DNA from: JAOEGB01 sp041262585
Lineage (GTDB): Bacteria > Actinomycetota > Actinomycetes > Streptosporangiales > Streptosporangiaceae
DNA length: 64,000 nt
Assembly: GCF_041262585.1 (NCBI RefSeq)
Contig: NZ_JBGCBZ010000007.1
Location: 124,001 to 188,000 of the forward strand
Reading direction: 5' to 3'
The position numbers were made by a program, and so were the translations under genes. Below the pieces are notes generated by a model. That model saw only the letters and a list, made by a program, of their open reading frames with translations. It had not been told where the DNA came from and made no database searches. Below, piece by piece: positions 8,601 to 16,952 of the stretch; position 1 is the first letter of the stretch, and each line of letters begins with the position of its first letter.

Positions 8601-11600
8601 CGGGTTGGAGGACCACCTGGCGGACCGGCTGCCGCGGTACATGATTCCCGAGCATGTGATCGTGCTCGACGCCTTCCCGCTCAGCGCCAACGGCAAGATC
8701 GACCGGCCGGCGGTCGCCCGGCTGCTTCAGAGCCGTGTCGCGGCCGCGGCCGTCACCGCCGGGCCGCCGCGCGGCAAGGTCGAGACCGCGCTCGCGGAGA
8801 TCTGGGCCGAACTGCTCGGGAGCCCGGTCCCCGACCGGGAGGCGAGCTTCTTCGCCCTCGGCGGTGACAGCCTGCTCGCCACCCGGCTGCTCGGCCGGAT
8901 GCGGCGGGCCGGCCTCTACGGCGGCTCGCTGCGCGAGCTGTTCGAACACCCTCGTCTCAAGGACTTCGCGGCGCTCCTGCGCCCGGGCGCGCCGGCCACC
9001 GCCACGGCCCCGCTGGAAGCGGATCCGGCGAACCGCTACGAGCCGTTCGACCCGACGGATGTCCAGCGGGCGTACTGGCTGGGGCGCTCGGCCGAGTTCG
9101 CGCTGGGCGCGGTCGGGTCGCACTGGTACTGGGAGTTCGACGGCGCCGACGTCGACGTCGACCGGCTGGAACGCGCCTGGAACCTGCTCATCGCGCGGCA
9201 CGAGATGCTGCGGGCCGTCTTCGACGCCGACGGGCGGCAGCGCATCCAGCGGGCCGTGCCGTACGTGACGATTCCGGTGACCGACGGCGGCGAGGACGAG
9301 CTCGCGGAGATGCGCGAACGGCTGTCCGCCCGCATTCCCGACCCGGGGCGGTGGCCGCTGGCGGCGATCGAGGCGGTCCGGCACGGCGACCAGGTCAGAA
9401 TCGCCTTCAGCTTCGACTTCATCGTCCTGGACGCTCTCAGCATCGTCATCGTCTTCACCGAACTCGCGGCGCTGTACGCCGACCCCGATGCGGCGCTGCC
9501 GCCGCTCGGTGTGTCGTTTCGCGACTATTTGCTCAGTGTCGCGCCCGACCCGGCCGACCGGGATTACTGGGCGGACCGGCTGGCCGAGTTGCCGCCGCCG
9601 CCCGAGCTGCCGCTGGCCGTCGACCCCGGGCAGATCGGCACGCCGCGCTTCACCCGCAGGGAGGTGAAGATCGACGCCGGGCAGTGGAAGGCGCTGCGCG
9701 AACGGGCCCGCGAGCACGGCGTGACCCCCGCGTCGGTCCTGGCCACCGCGTACGCCGAGGTGCTCGCGGCGTGGAGCGCCCAGCCGTCGCTCACGCTCAA
9801 CCTCACCCTGTTCGACCGCCGCGACGTTCACCCCGACATCCACCGGATCCTCGGCGACTTCACCTCGCTCCTGCTCGTCCCGCACCGGCCCCAGACGGGT
9901 GACATGGCCGGTGACACGGTCGTCGACCTCGTCCGGGGCCTGCAGGAGCGGATCTGGGACGGCATGGAACACGGCTCGGTGTCGGCCATCTGGGTCCTGC
10001 GCGAGCTGGCCCGCCGCACCGGCAGCCCCATGGCGTCCATGCCGGTCGTCTTCACCAGCGCCCTCGGCGTCAGCGACGAACTCGCGGGTGAGCTGCCCTT
10101 CGGGCGGCAGATCTGGGGCATCTCCCAGACGCCGCAGGTGTGGCTGGACTGTCAGGTGACGGAGCGTGAGGGGGGGTTGTTCGTCAATTGGGACGCGGTG
10201 GAGGAGTTGTTCCCGGCGGGTGTGCTGGATGGGATGTTCGGGGCGTTTTGCGGGTTGGTGGAGTGGTTGGCGGAGGGTGATTGGTCGGGTCCGGTTCCGG
10301 TGTTGGTTCCGGCGGGTCAGGTGGTGGTGCGGGAGGCGGTCAACGCTGGGGTGGGTTCGGTCGGTGGTGGGTTGTTGTATGCGGGGGTGTTCGAGCAGCC
10401 GGCTGATCGTGTCGCGGTGGTGGGTGATGGGGTGTGGGTGACGTTCGGGGAGTTGCGGGCGCGGGCGTTGCGGTTGGCGGGGTGGTTGTCGGCTCGGGGT
10501 GTGGGGCCGGGGGATGCGGTGGGGGTGTGTGTTCCGAAGGGTGTGGGTCAGGTCGTGGCCGTGTTGGGGGTGTTGGCGGCTGGCGGGGTGTATGTGCCGG
10601 TGGGGGTGGATCAGCCGGTGTTGCGGCGGGAGCGGATTTTTGCGCGGGCGGGGGTGCGGTGTGTGGTGGATGAGGCTGCGTTGGGGGTGGATGCGGAGCC
10701 GTTGAGCGGGCCGGTGGTGGTGCCGGATGAGCAGGTGGCGTATGTGATTTTCACGTCGGGGTCGACGGGGGAGCCGAAGGGTGTGGAGGTGGCGCATCGG
10801 GCGGCGATGAACACGTTGGTGGATGTGCGGCGGCGGTTCGGGGTGGGTCCTGGTGATCGGGTGCTGGCGGTGTCGGCGCTGGATTTCGATTTGTCGGTGT
10901 TCGACATTTTCGGGCTGCTGGGGGTCGGCGGGGCGGTGGTGGTGATCGACGAGGACAGCCGCCGCGATCCGCAGGTCTGGCTCGACCTCATCCACCGCCA
11001 CGACGTCACCGTGTGGAACACGGTTCCCGCGCTGCTCGACATGCTGCTGGTGACCGCCGGTGACCGCGACCTCGGACGGCTCTCCCTCGCTCTCGTCTCC
11101 GGCGACTGGGTCGGCCTCGACCTGCGCGAACGACTGGTGGCCCGGAACCCCGGCGCCCGGCTGATCGCCCTCGGCGGCGCGACCGAGGCCGGAGTCTGGT
11201 CCAACTTCCACGAGGTGCGCGAGGTTCCCGCGCACTGGACGTCGATTCCGTACGGCGTGCCGCTGGCGGGTCAGGCGTTCCGGGTGGTGGACGGCCGGGG
11301 GCGGGACTGCCCGGATCTGGTGGCGGGGGAGTTGTGGATCGGCGGCGCGAGCGTGGCCGAGGGTTACCGGGGTGACCCGGAGCGCACGGCGGCCCGGTTC
11401 GTGGAGTATCGGGGCCTGCGCTGGTATCGGACGGGTGACCTGGGGCGGTACTGGCCGGATGGGACGCTGGAGTTCCTGGGCCGGGCGGACTTCCAGGTCA
11501 AGATCGGCGGGCACCGGATCGAGCTGGGTGAGATCGAGGCGGCGTTGAAGAGCCACCCGGATGTGGGTGACGCCGTGGTGGTCACGATCGGGGAGGCGAC

Positions 11601-12078
11601 CCGCAAGCTGGCCGCGGCGCTGATCGCGGGTGGGGAGATCGCTGGGTTGGAGGACCACCTGGCGGACCGGCTGCCGCGGTACATGATTCCCGAGCATGTG
11701 ATCGTGCTCGACGCCTTCCCGCTCAGCGCCAACGGCAAGATCGACCGGGATGCGACGGCCCGGCTCTGCGCCGTGTCCGAACCCGTCGACGAACCACCCC
11801 GGCCGGGGCTCGAAACCGGGCTCGCGGCCGTGTGGGCGGAACTGCTGGGTTGCCCGCCGCCCGGGCGCGGGCAGAGCTTCTTCGCCCTCGGCGGCGACAG
11901 CCTGCTCGCCACCCGGCTGGTCGCCGTCGTGCGGGACCGGTTCGGGGCCGACGTGCCGCTGCGGGACCTGCTGGCCCGGCCGACCGTCGCGGACCTGGCC
12001 GTGGCCGTGGGGGCGCGACTTGATCCTGACCTGGACCACGTGGACTTCGGGGCGGACTTCGAGGAGGGTGAACTGTGA
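5683..12078 (+). CDS. NRPS1: ArCP-Cy-A-PCP-Cy-A-PCP
   Basis: A 2131-residue megasynthase. An N-terminal aryl carrier protein (LGLDSIG, Ser35) has no A domain of its own and must be loaded in trans. Cy1 has EMLAADAQS at 227-235 where DxxxxDxxS is expected. A1 has TSGSTGEPKG at about 673, and I read its pocket residues as D-L-F-Q-L-G-L-I-H-K. PCP1 is modified at Ser1063. Cy2 has an intact DFIVLDALS at 1245-1253. A2 reads D-L-F-N-V-S-L-V-W-K, close to the cysteine code. PCP2 carries Ser2073. Two thiazoline or oxazoline rings are expected. A1 shares the G..H features of threonine codes, so its substrate is uncertain. A1 and A2 contain long near-identical DNA blocks. The GTG of NRPS2 overlaps the stop codon. 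Confidence 0.95.
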   Translation: MLSIDGMRGDIAERLGEPVERIGDHDDLLGLGLDSIGLMRLAARWGKAGSGVTFADLIEHRTLAQWWELILKSGGAHEDDAREPVAEPAPEIDETAPFALATMQHAYWVGRTDGQVLGGVGAHFYNEFDGHDVSPERLDAGVRRLVARHPMLRCRFLPDGSQQIMADGTWPGLTVRDLTDVADLDGELERIRAELSHRKLDVGRGQVFDVSLSLLPGGATRVHVQIEMLAADAQSFRTLLGDLAALYLSPGEDLPAIGYSYPRYLAAYAASTRADYERARDYWAGRLAELPGGPELPTAVAPERLADQRITRRYVTVPAERWDRLAARAREHGVTLSMVFLTAFAEALAAWSATDRFVLNLPLYDRRPLHPDVQSLVGDFTSLLLLDADMSGEESFAARAAAIQRRFATDVAHSAYSGVEVLREIARGRGAVAAPVVFTSALSLGELFGPDVCACFGTPGWTMSQTPQVWLDCQVTEREGGLFVNWDAVEELFPAGVLDGMFGAFCGLVEWLAEGDWSGPVPVLVPAGQVVVREAVNAGVGSVGGGLLYAGVFEQPADRLAVVGDGVWVTFGELRARALRLAGWLSARGVGPGDAVGVCVPKGVGQVVAVLGVLAAGGVYVPVGVDQPVLRRERIFARAGVRCVVDEAALGVDAEPLSGPVVVPDEQVAYVIFTSGSTGEPKGVEVAHRAAMNTLVDVRRRFGVGPGDRVLAVSALDFDLSVFDIFGLLGVGGAVVVIDEDSRRDPQVWLDLIHRHDVTIWQTVPALLDMLLTAAEDDPGRGLGKLRIALLGGDWVGLDLRERLVARNPGARLIALGGTTETAIHSSVFEVREVPAHWTSIPYGVPLAGQAFRVVDGRGRDCPDLVAGELWIGGASVAEGYRGDPERTAARFVEYRGLRWYRTGDLGRYWPDGTLEFLGRADFQVKIGGHRIELGEIEAALKSHPDVGDAVVVTIGETTRKLAAALITRGEIAGLEDHLADRLPRYMIPEHVIVLDAFPLSANGKIDRPAVARLLQSRVAAAAVTAGPPRGKVETALAEIWAELLGSPVPDREASFFALGGDSLLATRLLGRMRRAGLYGGSLRELFEHPRLKDFAALLRPGAPATATAPLEADPANRYEPFDPTDVQRAYWLGRSAEFALGAVGSHWYWEFDGADVDVDRLERAWNLLIARHEMLRAVFDADGRQRIQRAVPYVTIPVTDGGEDELAEMRERLSARIPDPGRWPLAAIEAVRHGDQVRIAFSFDFIVLDALSIVIVFTELAALYADPDAALPPLGVSFRDYLLSVAPDPADRDYWADRLAELPPPPELPLAVDPGQIGTPRFTRREVKIDAGQWKALRERAREHGVTPASVLATAYAEVLAAWSAQPSLTLNLTLFDRRDVHPDIHRILGDFTSLLLVPHRPQTGDMAGDTVVDLVRGLQERIWDGMEHGSVSAIWVLRELARRTGSPMASMPVVFTSALGVSDELAGELPFGRQIWGISQTPQVWLDCQVTEREGGLFVNWDAVEELFPAGVLDGMFGAFCGLVEWLAEGDWSGPVPVLVPAGQVVVREAVNAGVGSVGGGLLYAGVFEQPADRVAVVGDGVWVTFGELRARALRLAGWLSARGVGPGDAVGVCVPKGVGQVVAVLGVLAAGGVYVPVGVDQPVLRRERIFARAGVRCVVDEAALGVDAEPLSGPVVVPDEQVAYVIFTSGSTGEPKGVEVAHRAAMNTLVDVRRRFGVGPGDRVLAVSALDFDLSVFDIFGLLGVGGAVVVIDEDSRRDPQVWLDLIHRHDVTVWNTVPALLDMLLVTAGDRDLGRLSLALVSGDWVGLDLRERLVARNPGARLIALGGATEAGVWSNFHEVREVPAHWTSIPYGVPLAGQAFRVVDGRGRDCPDLVAGELWIGGASVAEGYRGDPERTAARFVEYRGLRWYRTGDLGRYWPDGTLEFLGRADFQVKIGGHRIELGEIEAALKSHPDVGDAVVVTIGEATRKLAAALIAGGEIAGLEDHLADRLPRYMIPEHVIVLDAFPLSANGKIDRDATARLCAVSEPVDEPPRPGLETGLAAVWAELLGCPPPGRGQSFFALGGDSLLATRLVAVVRDRFGADVPLRDLLARPTVADLAVAVGARLDPDLDHVDFGADFEEGEL
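7076..7959 (+). repeat. Long internal repeat, block 1 copy A (pairs with 10127-11010)
   Basis: About 884 bp spanning the end of Cy1 and the first half of A1 is almost identical to 10127-11010 in the second module, at a constant offset of 3051 bp. Only scattered substitutions are visible (for example at 7216, 7230, 7351, 7626 and 7879). The block has unusual G- and T-rich third positions compared with the C-rich flanks. It ends at codons GACGTCACC, just before the residue equivalent to pocket position 278. Confidence 0.93.
8170..8706 (+). repeat. Long internal repeat, block 2 copy A (pairs with 11212-11748)
   Basis: About 537 bp covering the C-terminal part of A1, from GAGGTGCGCG to the GKIDR codons, is near-identical to 11212-11748 with an offset of 3042 bp. 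The 9-bp change in offset relative to block 1 reflects a 3-residue length difference in the diverged segment between the blocks (7960-8169 versus 11011-11211). Confidence 0.92.
10127..11010 (+). repeat. Long internal repeat, block 1 copy B
   Basis: Second copy of the 884-bp block, covering the end of Cy2 and the first half of A2. The near-identity at DNA level, including synonymous sites and unusual codon choice, points to recent duplication or gene conversion rather than protein-level conservation. Confidence 0.93.
11212..11748 (+). repeat. Long internal repeat, block 2 copy B
   Basis: Second copy of the 537-bp block covering the C-terminal part of A2 up to the SANGKIDR codons. Sequence diverges again immediately downstream, in the linkers to PCP1 and PCP2. 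Confidence 0.92.
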
Positions 12079-15000
12079 CTGCCCGTGGTGGTGCGAGGCT
12101 GGTCGAAGAACTGCGGGCGCTCGGAGTGCGGCTGTGGGAGGAAGACGGCAAACTGCGCTTCCGCGCCCCCCGTGGCGTACTCACGGAGAGCAGAAAGGCC
12201 GCTCTCTCCGAGCACAAGGACGAGGTGCTCGCGCTGCTGGGTGAGGCGCGCGGGCCCGTCGCGGTCCACCAGGCGGAGCTGCGTCACGAACCGTTCCCGG
12301 TGACCGACGTGCAGGCCGCCTACCTGCTCGGGCGTGGCGAGGCGTTCGCGTACGGCGGGGTCGGTTGCCACGGCTACGGCGAGCTGGCCTTCCCGGGCGG
12401 CACGCTCGACGCCGACCGGCTGCAGACGGCGTGGAACGACCTGATCGCGCGGCACGACATGCTTCGCGCGGTCATCGAACCGGGCGGGGCCCAGAGGGTG
12501 CTGCCCGAGGTGCCCGAGTACGTCATCGAGGTCGCCGAGCGCCCGGCCGTCTTCACCCGGGGCGAGCTGGACCACATGGTCTACCGCACCGACGCCTGGC
12601 CGCTGTTCTCGTTGAAGGTGAGCCGCGAGCCCGACCGCAGTGTCCTGCACCTGTCGATAGATTTCCTGATCTGTGACTTCGTCAGCATCCAGGTGCTGCT
12701 CGACGAGCTGGCCGCGCGTTACGAGCGGCCGGACGAGCCGCTGCCGCCGCTGGAGATCACCTTCCGCGACTACCTGGAAGCCGAACGCCGCACCCACACC
12801 GGCTCCCGCTACGAACGCGACCGTGACTACTGGCTCGACCGGATCGACGACCTGCCCCCGGCCCCGGAACTGCCCGTCCTGCCCCCCGCGCCGGGAGCGG
12901 CGAGGTTCGCCAGGCACGAGCTCACGCTGTCCGCGGACGAGTGGTCCGGCCTGCGCGAACGCGCCGCCCGGCACGGGATCACACCGTCGGGCGCGGTGCT
13001 CGCCGCGTACACAGAGATCATCGGGCTGTGGAGCGCCAAGCCGCGGTTCACGGTCGACATCACGCTGCTCAACCGGGCGCCCGTCCACCCGCAGGCGGAC
13101 CTGCTGGTCGGCGACTTCACCTCGGTCAGCCTGCTCGCGGTCGACCAGGACGCGGACGCGCCCTTCCACGACCGGGCCAAGGAACTGCAGGCCACGCTCT
13201 GGGCCGACCTGGACCACCGGCTGTACTCCGGCGTCGAGGTCCTGCGGGAGCTGACCCGCCGCCGCGGCGGCGCGGCGGCGCTCATGCCCGTCGTCTTCAC
13301 CAGTGCCATCGGCCTGCGTGGCGAGAGCACCCAGAGGGCCTTCCCCGATCCCGGGTACGGCATCAGCCAGACCCCCCAGGTCTGGATCGACTGCCAGAAC
13401 ATCGAACGCCAGAACATCGAAGGCGGCGCGACCCTCGTCAGCAACTGGGACGTCCGCGAGGGCGTGCTGCCCGAAGGCGTCGCCGAAGCCATGTTCGCCG
13501 CGTACGAGGAACTGTTACGCGCCCTGGCCGCCGGCGACGACCACTGGCTCGAGGCCGCGCCCGCCCGGCTCCCACAGGAGCAACTGCGTCGCCGCTCGGC
13601 CGTCAACGCCACGCGCGGGCCCCTGCCCCAAGGCCTGTTGCATGACGGCGTGCTCGCTCAGGCTCTCCGCACCCCCGGCGCTCCCGCCGTCATCGCCGAC
13701 GGGCGGACCCTGACCTTCGCCGAACTGACCGCCCGCGCCGCGGCCGTCGCCGCGACCCTGCGCGACGAGCACGCCTGCCGGCCGGGCGACCTGGTCGCGG
13801 TGGTGGCCGACAAGGGCTGGCAGCAGGTGGTGGCGGTCTTTGGAACCCTGATGGCGGGCTGCTCCTACGTCCCCGTGGACACCTCCCAGCCGCGGGCGCG
13901 CCGGGACGGCATCATCACCGCCGCCGGAATCCGGGTCGCCCTCACGCAACGCGACCTCGCGTACGACGAGTGGCCCTGCACGCCCGTCGCCGTCGACGAC
14001 CTGACGTCCGGGGAGGCTCCCGCGGCCGAGGCGACGCCTGACACGCTCGCCTACGTGATCCACACGTCCGGATCCACCGGCATCCCCAAGGGCGTGATGA
14101 TCACCCATCGGGCCGCGCTCAACACGGTCCGCGACATCGACGCCCGGTTCGCGGTGGGGCCGGGCGACCGGGTGCTCGGGCTGGCCGGCCTCGGGTTCGA
14201 CCTGTCGGTCTACGACCTGTTCGGGCCGCTGGCGGCCGGAGGCTGCCTGGTCCTGCCCTCTCCCGACCGGCGCGGCGACCCGGCGCACTGGGCCGAGCTG
14301 ATCGCCGAGCACGGCGTGACGTTGTGGAACTCGGTCCCCGCGCAACTGCAGATGCTGCACGACTACCTCCGGGCCACCCCGTCCGTCACCCTGCCGACCC
14401 TGCGCCTGGCGCTGCTGAGCGGCGACTGGATCCCCGTGCCGCTGCCCGACCAGATCAGGCGGCGGCTTCCCGGGCTGGCCGTGGTCAGCCTCGGCGGCGC
14501 GACGGAGGCCGCCATCTGGTCGATCATCTATCCGATCGACGAGGTCGATCCGTCGTGGCGGTCCATCCCCTACGGTGTGCCACTCACCAACCAGACCTTC
14601 CACGTGCTGGACGGGCGGATGCGGCCGCGCCCCGACTGGGTGCCCGGTGAGCTCTACATCGGCGGCGCCGGCGTGGCCGAGGGCTACCTGAACGATCCCG
14701 AGCGGACCGCCGCGCGCTTCGTGACCCAGGCGGGCGAGCGGCTCTACCGGACCGGTGACCTCGGCCGTTACCTGCCCGACGGGGTCATCGAGTTCCTCGG
14801 CCGCGAGGACTTCCAGGTGAAGATCCGCGGTCACCGGATCGAGCTGGGCGAAATCGAAGCGGCCCTGGCAGACCATCCCGATGTGGCCGGATGCGCCGTG
14901 GTCGTCGACGGCACGCCGCCCCTCGACCGCAGGCTGACCGCTTTCGCCGAGCCCGCGCGCCGCCTGCCGCCGCCGTTGCCCGCGATCAGCGCGGACGCCG

Positions 15001-16952
15001 CCGAGCTGCGCGCGGCCGTCGAACAGCCGGGGTACCTCGACTATCTGCGCGTCCTCGACCAGGTGGCGCTCGGCGTGATGCTCGACGCGTTCCGCGCGGC
15101 CGGGCTGTTCGAGGGCGGGCGCCACGGGCTGGACGAGATCTACGCCGCGACCGGGGTGCTGCCCAGGCACCGGCGGCTGGTCCGCCGCTTCCTGAACGCG
15201 CTGGTCGAGGAGGGCGTGCTGACCGAGCTGGACGGCGCGTACGAACTGGTCAAAGAGCCCGACCGGTCATGGCCCGACATCGAAGGCGATCGGGCACTGC
15301 TCGACTACTTCCGCACGGCGGGCGAACACCTGCCCGCGCTGCTGCGCGGCGCTGAGAATGCGGCGGCGCTGCTGTTCCCTGAGGGCCGCCTCGAGATCAC
15401 CGACACCCTGTACGCCGGAACGCTGTTCAACCAGTGGGCCGGTCGCACCGCCGGGCAGATCGTGGCGCAGCTCGCCGCCGGGCAGCCGGAACCGGTCCGC
15501 GTCCTGGAGGTCGGCGCGGGCGCGGGCGGCCTGACGGCCGAGGTGCTGGCCGCACTGGACGACATCTCGGAAGACACGCCCGCGTTCGCCGACTACCTTT
15601 ACACCGACCTGTCGCCGTTCTTCCTCGGCGAGGCCCGCCGCCGGTTCGCCGGACGCGACGACATCCGGTACGCGGCGTTCGACCTGGACGAGGACATCCG
15701 TACGCAGGGACTGACGCCCGGCTGCGCCGACGTGATCGTCGCCGGGGACGTGCTGCACGCGACCCGGGACGTCGCGGCCACCCTCGGCCGGCTGCGCGAG
15801 TTGCTCGCGCCCGGCGGCTGGCTGGTGTTCGTCGAGATGACCCGTGACCACCACCAGATCATGGCTTCGCTCGAAGTGCTCGTCCGCCTCGACGAGGAGA
15901 CCGGCGACTTCCTCGACCAGCGTCGCGGCACTGATCGGACGTTCCTCAGCGCGGCGGAATGGGCGTCCATGGTGGCCGGCGCGGGCGGCGAGCCGGCCGC
16001 GTGCCTGCCCACGGGCGACGGCCCGCTGGCGGAGATCGGCATCCGTGTCTTCGCCGCCAGGTTCAAGGCCGACAGGGCCACGCTCGACCCGGTCCACCTG
16101 CACGACCATCTCGCCGAGCGGCTCCCCGAATACATGCTGCCGCGCCTGCAGATCGTGGATTCGCTCCCGTACGGCAGCACCGGCAAGATCGACCGGGCCG
16201 CGCTGCAGGCGTGGCTCACGCCCGCGGTGGAGCAGGCCACCGCCGCCGGAGGTGAGGAGCCCCGCACCGACCTCGAACGCCGCGTCGCCGCGATCTGGTC
16301 CGAGGTCCTCGGCGCCCCCGGCGTGGCCCGCGACCAGGACTTCTTCACCCTCGGCGGAGACTCTCTGCTGGCCGCGCGACTGGTCGGCCGGGTGATCGAG
16401 GAGATCCCCGAGGCCGCCCGGGCGTTCTTCGACGAACTCCTTCGCCACATCCTGGAGCACCCGACGGTCGCCGCCCTCGCCACCCACCTGACCAGCCATG
16501 TCACGACGTCCACGGCAGGCGCCACCGAGGAGAACGCGGTTCTCACCCCGCTCGGCGGCACCGGCCCGGGGCGCTTCCTCGTCGTCGGCGCCACGGACGA
16601 GGTCCTGGAGGCCCTGCGCGACCTGGGCACGGCCTGGCGCGTCACGACCGAAGGCGACGCCGACCGCCTGCTCGCCGACGTCGTGGCCGCGACGCCCGGA
16701 GACGCCCCTGTGAGGGTGGTGGGCTGCGCGGCGGGCGCGCCGCTGGCGCTCGAACTGGCCAGGCACCTGTCCGAGGCCGGGCACGACGTGGCCGGGCTGA
16801 CCCTGGTCGAGCCCGAGATGGGAGCGGCCAAGCCGGACCTGTACGCCGGAGACGTCACGCTCGTGGGAGCCCCGCTGGCCTGGTGGAGCGACGTGTGCCT
16901 CGGCGAACTGTGGATCCACGGCGCCGACGACCTGTGGGAGGCCCTGCGATGA
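12075..16952 (+). CDS. NRPS2: TubC-type docking-Cy-A[MT]-PCP-degenerate TE
   Basis: A 1625-residue NRPS. Residues 1-55 resemble a TubC N-terminal docking domain (LVEELRALGVRLWEEDGKL). Cy3 has DFLICDFVS at about 196-204. A3 (TSGSTGIPKG, about 665) reads D-L-Y-N-L-S-L-I-W-K, the classical cysteine code of siderophore synthetases. Between A8 and A10 lies an insert of about 390 residues with the SAM motif VLEVGAGAGG (about 1144). It is a methyltransferase like those embedded in PchF and HMWP1, though an epimerase-like variant cannot be excluded. The PCP serine is about 1429. The last 150 residues look like a thioesterase, but the nucleophile elbow reads GCAAG (about 1549-1553), so it lacks Ser. 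A TTA codon occurs at 13515-13517. Confidence 0.95.
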   Translation: MTARGGARLVEELRALGVRLWEEDGKLRFRAPRGVLTESRKAALSEHKDEVLALLGEARGPVAVHQAELRHEPFPVTDVQAAYLLGRGEAFAYGGVGCHGYGELAFPGGTLDADRLQTAWNDLIARHDMLRAVIEPGGAQRVLPEVPEYVIEVAERPAVFTRGELDHMVYRTDAWPLFSLKVSREPDRSVLHLSIDFLICDFVSIQVLLDELAARYERPDEPLPPLEITFRDYLEAERRTHTGSRYERDRDYWLDRIDDLPPAPELPVLPPAPGAARFARHELTLSADEWSGLRERAARHGITPSGAVLAAYTEIIGLWSAKPRFTVDITLLNRAPVHPQADLLVGDFTSVSLLAVDQDADAPFHDRAKELQATLWADLDHRLYSGVEVLRELTRRRGGAAALMPVVFTSAIGLRGESTQRAFPDPGYGISQTPQVWIDCQNIERQNIEGGATLVSNWDVREGVLPEGVAEAMFAAYEELLRALAAGDDHWLEAAPARLPQEQLRRRSAVNATRGPLPQGLLHDGVLAQALRTPGAPAVIADGRTLTFAELTARAAAVAATLRDEHACRPGDLVAVVADKGWQQVVAVFGTLMAGCSYVPVDTSQPRARRDGIITAAGIRVALTQRDLAYDEWPCTPVAVDDLTSGEAPAAEATPDTLAYVIHTSGSTGIPKGVMITHRAALNTVRDIDARFAVGPGDRVLGLAGLGFDLSVYDLFGPLAAGGCLVLPSPDRRGDPAHWAELIAEHGVTLWNSVPAQLQMLHDYLRATPSVTLPTLRLALLSGDWIPVPLPDQIRRRLPGLAVVSLGGATEAAIWSIIYPIDEVDPSWRSIPYGVPLTNQTFHVLDGRMRPRPDWVPGELYIGGAGVAEGYLNDPERTAARFVTQAGERLYRTGDLGRYLPDGVIEFLGREDFQVKIRGHRIELGEIEAALADHPDVAGCAVVVDGTPPLDRRLTAFAEPARRLPPPLPAISADAAELRAAVEQPGYLDYLRVLDQVALGVMLDAFRAAGLFEGGRHGLDEIYAATGVLPRHRRLVRRFLNALVEEGVLTELDGAYELVKEPDRSWPDIEGDRALLDYFRTAGEHLPALLRGAENAAALLFPEGRLEITDTLYAGTLFNQWAGRTAGQIVAQLAAGQPEPVRVLEVGAGAGGLTAEVLAALDDISEDTPAFADYLYTDLSPFFLGEARRRFAGRDDIRYAAFDLDEDIRTQGLTPGCADVIVAGDVLHATRDVAATLGRLRELLAPGGWLVFVEMTRDHHQIMASLEVLVRLDEETGDFLDQRRGTDRTFLSAAEWASMVAGAGGEPAACLPTGDGPLAEIGIRVFAARFKADRATLDPVHLHDHLAERLPEYMLPRLQIVDSLPYGSTGKIDRAALQAWLTPAVEQATAAGGEEPRTDLERRVAAIWSEVLGAPGVARDQDFFTLGGDSLLAARLVGRVIEEIPEAARAFFDELLRHILEHPTVAALATHLTSHVTTSTAGATEENAVLTPLGGTGPGRFLVVGATDEVLEALRDLGTAWRVTTEGDADRLLADVVAATPGDAPVRVVGCAAGAPLALELARHLSEAGHDVAGLTLVEPEMGAAKPDLYAGDVTLVGAPLAWWSDVCLGELWIHGADDLWEALR

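Noticed and set aside
5662..12039. A very long open frame on the minus strand opposite NRPS1
   Set aside because: It mirrors NRPS1 and arises from high-GC codon bias. It has low-complexity Arg/Pro/His-rich translation, repeats itself where NRPS1 repeats, and has no domain or ribosome site.
15000..16080. Reading the insert in the NRPS2 A domain as an epimerase-like domain, as in PchE
   Set aside because: The SAM loop VLEVGAGAGG is well kept and the domain sits in the last module, as the MT does in PchF. The epimerase-like option is kept only as a minor alternative.
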